Below, piece by piece: positions 1 to 7,395 of a stretch of 14,938 nt of DNA; positions within the stretch are counted from its first letter, which is position 1, and each line of letters begins with the position of its first letter. The translations under genes were made by a program, and so were the position numbers. This DNA comes from Limnobacter sp. GTDB lineage: Bacteria > Pseudomonadota > Gammaproteobacteria > Burkholderiales > Burkholderiaceae_B. Below the pieces are notes generated by a model. It was not told the DNA's origin. It ran no database searches and was given only the letters and a program-made list of their open reading frames with translations. The DNA lies in contig JAAURO010000011.1 in assembly GCA_012032215.1 (NCBI GenBank), positions 1 through 14,938 on the forward strand, read 5' to 3'.

Positions 1-229
1 GTCTTGGTTCGGACATCCAAGGCGAGGTCTGGGTAAAGTATGACCATCCATAAACGTAGATGTTGGCTATGGTCAGCACACCGGTGAGCAGGGCGTACAA
101 GGTGAATTTAAGGAACCTCTGATTAACTCCGTGGATGCAGATTTGAGGGGAGTCGGAATGCGAGCGCCCGAATCCACCAAATATGCGCCGCAGCGAGTTG
201 ATCGGAGGTTCCTTAAGTACCCGTTTCAT
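1..229 (-). CDS. Membrane-anchored protein downstream of tae4 (partial), carrying an in-frame MITE; candidate immunity or accessory protein
   Basis: An open frame starts at an ATG (229-227) that overlaps the tae4 stop as ATGA and continues off the left edge, so only about 76 residues are visible. It begins MKRVL, continues through a 35-residue stretch encoded by the inserted element at 108-216, and then enters a hydrophobic helix (FTLYALLTGVLTIANIYVYG) followed by a polar segment containing TQTSPWMSEPR. If the element and one TTAA copy are removed, the N-terminus becomes MKRVLKFTLYALLTG, a natural-looking signal anchor or signal peptide. I do not recognise the family. T6SS amidase effectors are normally encoded next to a periplasmic or membrane-tethered immunity protein, so the tight coupling makes immunity the first hypothesis; it is inference, since the rest of the protein is outside the window. 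Confidence 0.6.
   Translation of the reverse strand, partial: MKRVLKEPPINSLRRIFGGFGRSHSDSPQICIHGVNQRFLKFTLYALLTGVLTIANIYVYGWSYFTQTSPWMSEPR
108..216. mobile_element. Miniature inverted-repeat element (IS5-like ends) with TTAA target duplication
   Basis: The left end reads GGAACCTCTGATTAACTC (112-129) and the right end GAGTTGATCGGAGGTTCC (195-212), an 18-bp terminal inverted repeat with two mismatches. Both ends are flanked directly by TTAA (108-111 and 213-216), which fits the YTAR target duplication of IS5-group elements. The core is about 101 bp and has no room for a transposase, so it would need one in trans. Element plus one TTAA is 105 bp, exactly 35 codons, and lies inside a minus-strand gene without adding a stop. 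The IS5 assignment rests on target preference and general end style, not on a database match. Confidence 0.7.
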
Positions 230-738
230 TTGACCTCCCAAAACCACAGTTCACGTGATTTGTTCAGGTCTGACACATTGGGCCATATAATCTCAAGAAT
301 ATTTCGAATCCACATGGGGTTACTCGTGATTCGGTTTTTATTCCACAGGTCAATGTGATCACCGCTGCGGTTCTCAAAAATCTCGTTGCCGCGCTGCCAG
401 TAGTCTTTGAAAAAGATCACGCCTGTTTTGTCTTTCAGATCATCTTGGAATCGAGCAGGGTTTACTTTGACCATACGGGCAAAGCCGGGCGGTGTGGCAT
501 TTTTTAACCCGTTGGCCAAGTCTTGTGCCAGTAGCACATGCTTGAGACCAGAGTGCGACCAACACTTGTTTCCTGTAATGCCACCAATCTGAATGGCTGA
601 TCGGTGCAGGCATTCGCTCATGTTGACGGCGCAGTAGTTGGCAAACTTCTGATTACTGTCGGGCTGCTTGTTGGTGCACTTGGCTTCCAGCTCATCTTGT
701 TTAGGATAGTTCTTCCATAGGTGGGTAAAGGTTGACAC
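226..738 (-). CDS. tae4: Type VI secretion amidase effector, Tae4 family
   Basis: This 170-residue protein matches the Tae4 pattern: an N-terminal FTHLWKNYP block, the catalytic-cysteine motif NYCAVNMS (Cys36, the family's CAIRMS), a middle HVLLAQDLANGL segment, the strand TGVIFFKDYW, and the catalytic-histidine motif GDHIDLWN (His128). Tae4 proteins are cysteine amidases delivered by T6SS into the periplasm of rival bacteria, where they cut peptide stems of peptidoglycan. There is no signal peptide, as expected for an injected effector. The start is GTG (738-736); an in-frame TAA lies 15 bases upstream, so no longer protein is possible. The ribosome-binding site is weak (AAGAAC). The acidic third residue expected a little after the histidine is not obvious; Ser139/Asn140 lie there. 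The gene is intact and overlaps the next gene by ATGA. No T6SS structural genes are visible. Confidence 0.88.
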   Translation of the reverse strand: MSTFTHLWKNYPKQDELEAKCTNKQPDSNQKFANYCAVNMSECLHRSAIQIGGITGNKCWSHSGLKHVLLAQDLANGLKNATPPGFARMVKVNPARFQDDLKDKTGVIFFKDYWQRGNEIFENRSGDHIDLWNKNRITSNPMWIRNILEIIWPNVSDLNKSRELWFWEVK

Positions 739-850
739 TTGTTGTTCTTTCGGTTACTGGAATCAGTCAGGGCATGAAATTCTAAAACAGAATCTCATGG
801 TGTTACCCGGTAAGGCTTCATATAGCAGGAAAAATGTAATATATACTCAT

Positions 851-873
851 TTAAGGAGCCTCTGATTAACTTC
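851..873. repeat. Solitary copy of the MITE/IS5-like end
   Basis: TTAA (851-854) is followed by GGAGCCTCTGATTAACTTC, which matches the left end of the 108-216 element apart from one substitution and one extra T. It has the same orientation as that left end, and I found no matching right end in the downstream sequence. It is therefore a decayed or truncated relic of the same element family. Confidence 0.55.
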
Positions 874-886
874 AAGATACCCCTTG

Positions 887-928
887 GATTTTTTAGATTT
901 TCATTTATAAACAATGAATTAAAAAATC
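887..928. repeat. AT-rich imperfect palindrome, possible bidirectional terminator or structured site
   Basis: Outer arms GATTTTTTA (887-895) and TAAAAAATC (920-928) pair perfectly. Inner arms TTCATT and AATGAA pair around the loop TATAAAC, with a GATT/T bulge between the two stems. The stem is almost entirely A-T, so it would be weak as a classical terminator; it could also be part of the degenerate mobile element starting at 851. Confidence 0.4.
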
Positions 929-1048
929 ACAAAGCCGAGTCTTCAGGTCATACGGGTGTAGCATAGATTTTGCGCCGTATTGTGCGTAAAACCCATGCTT
1001 TCGCACCCTGGCACTGTAAAGATTACCAACCGAACACCCCACGCACAA

Positions 1049-1067
1049 GATAATGAGAACAGTTATT
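1049..1067 (+). promoter_or_regulatory. Fur-box-like operator
   Basis: GATAATGAGAACAGTTATT matches the 19-bp Fur consensus at 14 positions by eye, including all of the first eight. It lies 76 bases before the start of a ferric-iron binding protein, exactly the kind of gene Fur represses in iron-replete cells. Assigned from sequence resemblance plus context. Confidence 0.6.
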
Positions 1068-1094
1068 GTTTACATTCCCATTTTGTTCTGATAG
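1066..1094 (+). promoter_or_regulatory. Probable sigma-70 promoter of the iron-transport gene
   Basis: TTGTTT (1066-1071) and TGATAG (1089-1094) are separated by 17 bases and lie about 50 bases before the ATG at 1143. The -35 hexamer overlaps the end of the Fur-box-like site, which would allow direct occlusion by Fur. The -10 hexamer is a weak match. Confidence 0.35.
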
Positions 1095-1142
1095 CATGGC
1101 TTCACTTTCGACTTTCCAACTTCTTTTCAATCTGGTACACGC

Positions 1143-2176
1143 ATGACTTTCAAAACACTTGTTAAATCGCTTGCCGTTGCAGGCGTATTGCTGGCTCAGC
1201 CATTTGCCGCAAAAGCCGAGGAAAACACCCTCAACCTGTACTCGGCCCGTCACTACTCCACGGATGAAGCTCTGTACGACAACTTCACCAAAAAACAGGC
1301 ATTGCAATTAAACGCCTGGAAATGAACGATGAAGCACTTCTGGAACGCCTGCGCAGCGAAGGTTCGCGCAGCCCGGCCGATGTGGTGTTGCTGGTCGATG
1401 CCGCGCGCCTTGCCAAAGCCGAAAGCGACAACATGTTTCAGCCCATTCAGTCCAACGTGCTTAATCAAGCCATTCCAGAGCGCTTTCGCAGCAAAAACAA
1501 CCTGTGGTATGGGTTTTCCGCACGTGCCCGCGTTATTGTGTACAACAAGGAAAACATCAAACCCGAACAGGTACAAACCTATCAGGATTTAGCCAGCCCG
1601 GCGCTTAAAGGCCAGGTGTGCACACGCAGCGGCTCGCACCCCTACATGCTGTCACTGATGAGTTCACTGATTAGCCATTTGGGGGAATACGGCGCCACGC
1701 AATGGGCCAAAGACGTAGTGGCCAATATGGCGCGGGCACCCAAGGGTGGCGACACCGATCAAATTCGGGGTGTGGCTTCTGGCGAATGTGGCGTGGCCTT
1801 AAGTAACTCGTACTACTACGTGCGGCTTATGCGCTCTAACAAACCCGAAGACCAGGAAGTAGTACGCAAAACCGGCCTGATTTGGCCCAATCAGCAAAGC
1901 TTTGGCACACACGTCAATATTTCAGGTGGTGCCATTGCGGCCAATGCCCCGCATGCCGACAAAGCACTTCAGTTTCTGGAATACCTGGCCACTCCGGAAG
2001 CACAAACGTACTTTGCCAATGGCAACAACGAGTTTCCAGTGGTTGCGGGTGTGAAGCTGGAGAACGCAGAACTTGAAAAGCTTGGCAGTTTCAAGCAAGA
2101 CGTCACACCGGCCCAGGTGCTGGCAGACAACACTCGACTAACTCAACAAATCATGGACAAAGTGGGTTACAAGTAA
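1143..2176 (+). CDS. Ferric-iron ABC transporter substrate-binding protein (FutA/FbpA type), one frameshift
   Basis: This is the periplasmic binding protein of a Fe(III) ABC importer. A Sec signal peptide (MTFKTLVKSLAVAGVLL, cleavage after AKA) is followed by NLYSARHYSTDEALYDNF, the hallmark N-terminal strand and iron-binding tyrosine region of the FutA/FbpA family. The family's iron-ligand tyrosine cluster appears later as SNSYYYVRL. The frame breaks in an A6 run at 1290-1295; a seventh A gives KKTGIAIKRLEMNDEALLERL and a 344-residue protein, normal for the family. The start ATG follows a poor ribosome-binding site, but no other start precedes the signal peptide. The permease and ATPase genes are not adjacent: the gene is solitary here and its 3' end converges on, and overlaps, the MaoC gene. 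A Fur-box-like operator lies upstream. Confidence 0.9.
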
Positions 2177-3128
2177 GCGTACCCGCAACCTGTACTTTCG
2201 AACCCTTTTCCGACAACAAGTCAAAATCAAGCTGCCCTGATGCACTTTCACGGTGTTTCAGAGTAGAACAGGAAGACAAAAGTACCGGTTGCCTGAAAGA
2301 CACGTCGTAGCTGGTGGCAGCAGCCCCCAGATGTGGCTCTAAAAGGCTCAGCACGCGGGCGGCAGTCCACATACCGTGCGCAATGGCCCGCGGAAACCCA
2401 AACAATTTGCCACCCAGTGCGTGCAGGTGAATGGGGGTTGTAATCGTTGGCCACGCTGGCGTATTTTCTGCCTTGGTTTTCGGGCACCACAAGACGCTGA
2501 TAGTGGGACAATGGCGTCAACCGGGCCGCCAAACAAGCCTCGGTTTGCACTGGCTCAAGCCGCGGTGTTGTACCATCAGTCTCACGATTTGCAGCATTTT
2601 TTGCACTGGCTTCAAACGCTTGCTGCACCTCTTTAACGCGTCCAAGAATGGTCATGGTGCTGGTCCAAACAGCTTCTGCATCTTGCAAAACGCGGTGTGC
2701 ACGTCAAATTCCAGGCCTTGGCGCACTTGGCGGGTTGCGCCAATACCTGCCACCACCTCGTAAGGCACACCAACCTCCAGAGGCTGGGTACACTGAATAC
2801 GGTTGCGTACATGCACCATACCCAGCATGGAAAAAGGGTGCGCCCTACGGCTCATTAAGTACAAATGCAAAGGGGCGGCAAGCACCTGTGGCGCGGTCAG
2901 GCGAATGTGCGCGTCATCGGTAAAACCACAGGCTTCGTGGTAGCCAAACAACCAATGCTTGTGTACCACCACATCCATTAGCCGCGCAGCCAGTTTTACC
3001 GCTTGGGTAGCCGCCGTGGGCTTTTTGGCAACAGTGGCGGCGGCTTGCAGCAACAGCATTTTGGCATTGGGCATGCGGGCCAAATCGTAAAACCTGTCGG
3101 AACCCCGTAAGATTTCCTCGCGTAGCAT
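2151..3128 (-). CDS. MaoC-family acyl-CoA dehydratase (hydratase), two frameshifts
   Basis: Corrected length is 325 residues, with a degenerate N-terminal hot-dog half and an active C-terminal MaoC half. The latter contains NDYNPIHLHA (Asp229, His234), the hydratase-2 motif, followed by FGFPRAIAHGMW, a family signature. The expected reaction is reversible hydration of trans-2-enoyl-CoA to 3-hydroxyacyl-CoA. Two breaks interrupt it: an A4 run at 2687-2690 that needs a fifth A (restores HTAFLQDAEAVW), and a G5 run at 2433-2437 that needs one fewer G (restores YNPIHL). The second is the only apparent insertion in the window. A good Shine-Dalgarno (AAGGAAG) precedes the ATG. It is the last gene of the fabG-thiolase-maoC operon, 74 bases after the thiolase, and its final codons overlap the end of the convergent iron gene. 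Confidence 0.85.
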
Positions 3129-3202
3129 ACTGCTTCCTTTTTACGAATCGTATTTCTGTCCGGCATACGGCCGCGCCGTGCCTGCTTTGTTACTTCCTGC
3201 GT

Positions 3203-4482
3203 TCATCGCTCAACAATCGCCGTTATGCCCAAACCACCAGCTGCACAAATGGAAATCAAGGCGCGCCCGTGGCCACGTTGTGCCACCAGCTTGGCAGCGG
3301 TTGCCAAAATACGCCCGCCCGTAGCCGCAAAAGGGTGCCCCACCGCCAGGGAAGAGCCGTGTACATTTAATCGGGCCGAGTTAATGCTGCCAAGTGCGCA
3401 GGGCAAGCCCAGCCGCTCGCTGCAAAACCTGGGGTCTTCCCACGCTTTGAGCGTGCACAGCACCTGCGCTGCAAAGGCCTCGTGAATTTCGTAAAAATCG
3501 AAGTCCTGTAAAGTAAGCCCGGCTTTGGCCAGCAAACGGGGCACCGCGTAGGCGGGTGCCATCAGCAAACCTTCCTGGCCACTTACAAAATCAACCCCGG
3601 CGGTTTCAACCTGTGTCAGATAGGCCAAAGGAGTTACGCCGCGCGCCTTGGCCCATTGTTCAGAGGCCAATAAAACGGCCGATGCACCATCGGTCAGGGC
3701 ACTGGAATTGCCTGCGGTTAAAGTGCCTTTGCCGCTGGTTTTATCGAATACAGGTTTTAGATTTTGCAACTTGCTCAGCGTGGCATCTGGGCGCAAGTTG
3801 TCATCGCGCTGCAAACCGTTGAAGGGAATTACCAGGTCGTTGAGAAAACCCGCCTCGTACGCCCTGCCCGCGTTTACGTGGCTTTGCACTGCCAGTTCGT
3901 CTTGGGCCTGGCGCCTATCTGCCAGGTTTGCGCCATGCGTTCGCAGTGCTGGCCCATGCTCATACCCGTGCGTGGCTCGGCATTGGCAGGAGGCACTGGT
4001 TTAAACGAGGTGGGCCGAATATGCCTGAGTGCTTTTAAACGCGCCTGAAATGTTTTTGCACGGTACAGTTCCATGAAGGCTTGGCGGAGTGATTCGCTAA
4101 ACACCACTGGTACATCGGAAGTGGTGTCAGTGCCTCCGGCCATGCCCACTTCTATTTGCCCCAAGGCAATTTTGTTGGCCACAACAATGGCTGCCTGCAT
4201 ACCGGTACCACAAGCCTGCTGCACATCAAAGGCCGGCGTTGCGGGCGATAGGCCACTGCCCAACACCGATTCGCGGCACAAATTGAAGTCTCGGGAATGT
4301 TTGATAACCGCGCCCGCTGCCACCTCGCCCAGCACTTCTCCGTGCAACTGAAAGCGATCTACCAGCCCGCGCAATACGGTTGTCAGCATCTCCTGGTTGG
4401 ATTTTCCAACATAGGCCCCATGAGAACGCGCAAACGGAATGCGCACACCCCCCACAATAGCCACCCGGCGAATTTCAGCCAT
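3203..4482 (-). CDS. Acetyl-CoA acyltransferase (thiolase, FadI-like), one frameshift
   Basis: Corrected length is 426 residues, typical of FadI-type thiolases. The nucleophilic cysteine is in DVQQACGTGMQAA (Cys91). His334 in YEIHEAFAAQ, His383 in VGHPFAATGGR and the general acid-base Cys413 in CAAGGLG complete the thiolase active site. The enzyme cleaves 3-ketoacyl-CoA with CoA or runs in reverse as a condensation. The frame breaks at about 3910-3918; one extra C or G restores QIGRQAQDELAVQSH, the conserved linker region. The start lies 18 bases after the fabG stop, implying cotranscription. Whether it works in degradation or in synthesis cannot be decided from sequence; the FabG-like partner favours a reductive or 3-hydroxyacyl role. 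Confidence 0.9.
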
Positions 4483-4500
4483 GCATTAGAACCCCTTCGT

Positions 4501-5921
4501 TTATTGACCCACCACACTTTGCCCGCACACGCGCAAAGTAATGCCGCCCAAGCCCAGTGCCAGGGGGCCCGCCATAAAATTGACCGCCTCGGCCACATCT
4601 ACCGGCAGCCCGCCTTGCGAAAACGCATTCAAGCGCCGCGCCACTTCACGCGTAACAAACGGCATGGCGTGGGTCATTTGCGTTTCTATGAAGCCCGGTG
4701 CCACCGCATTGGCAACGCGGCCGGTGCCCGCCAGCTGTTTGGAAAGCGCATCCACATAGCCGATTACCCCACTTTTTGTAGCGGCATAGTTGGTTTGCCC
4801 CGCATTGCCCGCAATGCCTCCCACCGAAGAAATACACACCAGGCGGGCATTGGCTGCCAGCCCGTCCTCAAGCAGTTGCTGGTTGCAACGGACCATGGCG
4901 TTCAGATTGATTTCCAGCACGCTGTCCCACCATTCGGGTTTCATGTTGCGCAGCATTTTGTCACGCGTAATGCCCGCGTTGTGCACCAGAATATCAATCG
5001 ACTTGCCCTGCCCATGCGCAAATGCAGCCAGCCTTTGGCCTGCATCGGTATCGCACATATTCAAGGGCAGCACCAAGCCGCCAAGGTCGCTCATCGTGGC
5101 ACCCAATGTGGCCTCATCGGCGGGCAAATCAACGCCCAGCACAGTGGCACCCTCGCGTGCCAGCACCGCTGAAATAGCAGCGCCAATACCACGCGCAGCG
5201 CCTGTTACCACAGCCAGCTTCCGGCAAGCGGTTTTTCGGAAAACTCAAAAACCGCACCAGGCACAGCCCCACCCAGCACCGGAATTAGCTGCCCGGTTAT
5301 ATACGCACTGGCGGGGCTGAGCAAAAACCGCAGCACACCCTCCAGCGCACCGTGCGCATCAGGTTCCAGTTGCACCACATTGGCAGTGGTGCCGTTTCGA
5401 CCAGTTTCTTTGGCCAAACTGCGCACAAAACCCGTTATTGCATGCTGAGTAGCCTGACATTCCGCCCCCACAGCCTTGGGTTGAGCCACCACCACAATGC
5501 GCGAATTGGCAGGCATGCCGCGCAGGTGCGGGTTCAAAAAATCGTACAACAAACGCAAATCGGCCACAGTGGTGGCACGTGTCATGTCCAGCACATACAC
5601 CGATTCAGCTTGCCCCGTTGCAAACTGCGACGTGCTAACCGGCAACCCGGCCTGGGCTGCTGCCGCTTTCACAGCCGCCACGCCAGCCGCACCAGCCACC
5701 ACGGTCAGGTTGGCCCCCATGCGCGTTAATGCAAGCACCAAGGCATGTGTACAACCTTCCGCGCCCCCAGCACTCCCAAGCAATACCGCCTGCCCCTCCA
5801 AGGGCTTCGAAACGTAAGGCCCTTGCATGCGCGTCAGCTTTGGAGGAACAGGCATTCTAAGCCACCCGGCAATGCGCTTTCCAGCAGGGGTGTGGGCAAA
5901 ATCCAGAACTTTGTCGGCCAT
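4501..5921 (-). CDS. High-molecular-weight 3-oxoacyl reductase (FabG4-like SDR), one frameshift
   Basis: Corrected length is 473 residues, about twice a normal FabG. Residues 1-230 are a degenerate Rossmann-like domain; residues from about 236 onward form a complete short-chain dehydrogenase with TGAARGIG for the dinucleotide, HNAG, a catalytic serine in CISSVGG (about 365) and Tyr379/Lys383 in YAATK. This two-domain architecture is that of the FabG4 type of 3-ketoacyl reductase, which typically prefers NADH and acts on acyl-CoA. One base is missing at about 5219-5224 (GGAAGC should be GGAAAGC or similar), restoring PLAGKLAVVTGAARG. The ribosome-binding site AAGGA lies 8 bases before the ATG, and a TATACT hexamer about 35 bases upstream could be its -10. 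First gene of the three-gene operon. Confidence 0.9.
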
Positions 5922-6015
5922 GCGTTGTGTCCTTGTGGGAGTGCAGTAGAGGACAGTATAACCAGGAGTGCTTGAAGAACGCGCAAGGGCTGGAAATGAA
6001 ATTGGCGTTGGAAGG

Positions 6016-7282
6016 TTATATGGTCGCGGGGTGTTGCCAGTTCATGAATAGCACAACCGCGGGGTCTACTTCCTCTTTTTCACTCAACAGATGGTCTTGG
6101 GTTTCTTGCCTCAGATTTGAGCCCTTTATGGCTTTGGTGAAGCATTCAACAGTCTCTGTGTGTCCTCTTTTGGAGGCCATAAAGAGCCCGGATCTACCGT
6201 CCCTATAATTTGCAGCCAACAGAGCGGCTATGGTTTCTTCCTTCTGGTCCCAGTCCAGTATGGCTTGGGCGAAGCGCACAACCGTTTCCGTGTGCCCCTG
6301 TTGCAAGGCCATAAAGAGCCCAGGTGTGCCGTTTGCGTTTTTGCAGCCAACCGCTCGGCCTTTGCATCGTCACTTAAATTATTCGAATCGCAAAAAATGT
6401 GCTTTAAAAACAGTGCAAGCTGGGTGTAAAGGCCACGGCTCAAGATGTTATGCATTTCAACCGGACTTTCGCAAACCGTGGGCCTGCTCATCTGAGGTTC
6501 CAGTTGGGCATCCAGACAAACCGCCACCATGGACAACTTAGCGTTTCCATTTAAATAAAGAGACGCAAGGTGTGGGCAAGGCATCATTGTTTCGAAGGTC
6601 AGCTTACGCAAACCTTGTGCGGTAGAACTTTCTACGCGGGTGTAGTTGTTCGTGAGATTGGGGTCGTACAGTTTGACCGCAAAATAACCCACACCCGATT
6701 TTGTTTTGAATTCTACGTGGAGTGCCATGGCGTGATCTTCGGTCAGCAACAAGCAGTTCGCCTGCTTTTTCTGAGCCCCAGGTGTGGGTTCCTGCCTTTG
6801 CACAGCCTTGGCCACCGCCTCAAGATATTGGCCCAGTTGCTCGCCAGAGAACAGGTGCTTACAGGCTTGCGAAGCATGTTGAATGCGAGAGTAGTATTGC
6901 TCTTCCACACCTTCCAGCTTTCCATCGCTGAAAAACGCACCAATTCCTGCTTCGGTGGAAAAACTGTCGGTGAGTTCTCTCTTTGTTCCCTGAAACAGGG
7001 CAAACACAGCGGCGAAGTGGCGGCACTCGACTTGTAAGCCACTAACCGGAATATGTACCTGACCATTTAGCGCTACATTTTGGGTGCGTTGGGGTAGGTA
7101 AGTTGCCTGTTTGTTCTGAATTTTCTCAATTCTTTGTACGGGACCGAGAAGCGCGCTGGCAGTTGCGGCGGTGTTTTTCCGAATGCTGACAGCTGTTTCT
7201 TATTTACCTTCCCTTCTGTCGGTAAGAGTCGATTGCTGCAATTAGAAGAAGCGCAGGATGAGCTGGAAACCGGGTCAGGCAT
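6016..7282 (-). CDS. ShET2/EspL2-family effector with C-terminal ankyrin-like repeats, two frameshifts
   Basis: Corrected length is 422 residues. The N-terminus is serine-rich and disordered-looking (PVSSSSCASSNCSN), as in type III effectors. Residues from about 69 to 225 resemble the Toxin_15 (ShET2/EspL) domain: LQVECRHFAA (Cys87), His184/His189 before EFKTKSGVGYFAVKLYDPN (Asp207), matching the Cys-His-Asp protease arrangement of that family, whose member EspL cleaves host cell-death signalling proteins. Two 44-residue ankyrin-like units follow, each containing GLFMA-x-x-x-GHTETV (repeat coordinates given separately). Breaks: T4 at 7078-7081 needs a fifth T (restores NAPKNVALNG), T5 at 6338-6342 needs a sixth (restores LAAKNANGTPGLFMA). 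The ATG at 7282 is preferred over the upstream TTG codons; no strong Shine-Dalgarno is visible. No secretion apparatus is visible. The family call is from motif memory, not a search. Confidence 0.75.
6175..6321. repeat. Tandem ankyrin-like coding repeat, 132-bp period
   Basis: GGCCATAAAGAGCCC occurs identically at 6175-6189 and 6307-6321, 132 bases (44 codons) apart, and both are followed or preceded by similar GHTETV-coding sequence. The units are the two ankyrin-like repeats of the effector gene. The DNA-level identity within the core motif suggests recent duplication or selection on the repeat. Confidence 0.6.
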
Positions 7283-7395
7283 ATTAAACAACAAAAAACC
7301 ATTAGCCTGATATAAGTGTAATTAAATGCAAACTGGTTCAGTTTTCTCGGTGTTTTTATCGGCTTTGTGGTTTTGCCGCTCTATCTCTGATGCAA

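Larger units (their letters stand above)
739..1142. other. Non-coding intergenic region between divergent tae4 and the iron-transport gene
   Basis: No convincing gene lies in these 404 bases. The segment is visibly more AT-rich than the flanking genes. It holds a solitary inverted-repeat end (851-873), an AT-rich palindrome (887-928), a Fur-box-like sequence (1049-1067) and a probable promoter for the plus-strand gene. Open frames that cross it lack family resemblance and ribosome-binding sites. Confidence 0.6.

Noticed and set aside
131..358. A short plus-strand open frame across the MITE and the tae4 end.
   Set aside because: It is antisense to tae4 and to the partner gene, and no ribosome-binding site is visible.
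108..873. A composite transposon carrying tae4, bounded by the element at 108-216 and the end at 851-873.
   Set aside because: The end at 851 has the same orientation as the left end at 112 and no inward-facing partner or transposase is present, so the two copies look like independent insertions.
1290..1295. Programmed ribosomal frameshifting at the A/T homopolymers.
   Set aside because: The breaks occur in ten unrelated genes, including structural flagellar genes, with no conserved slippery heptamer or following structure; a sequencing-error explanation covers all of them.
4297..5172. A 291-codon plus-strand open frame opposite the fabG-type and thiolase genes.
   Set aside because: It is antisense to well-conserved coding sequence, has unusual His/Arg/Gln-rich composition and no ribosome-binding site.
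7329..7343. Hairpin AAACTG/CAGTTT after flgL as a rho-independent terminator.
   Set aside because: The stem is only 6 bp, AT-rich, and on the minus strand is not followed by a clean T run.
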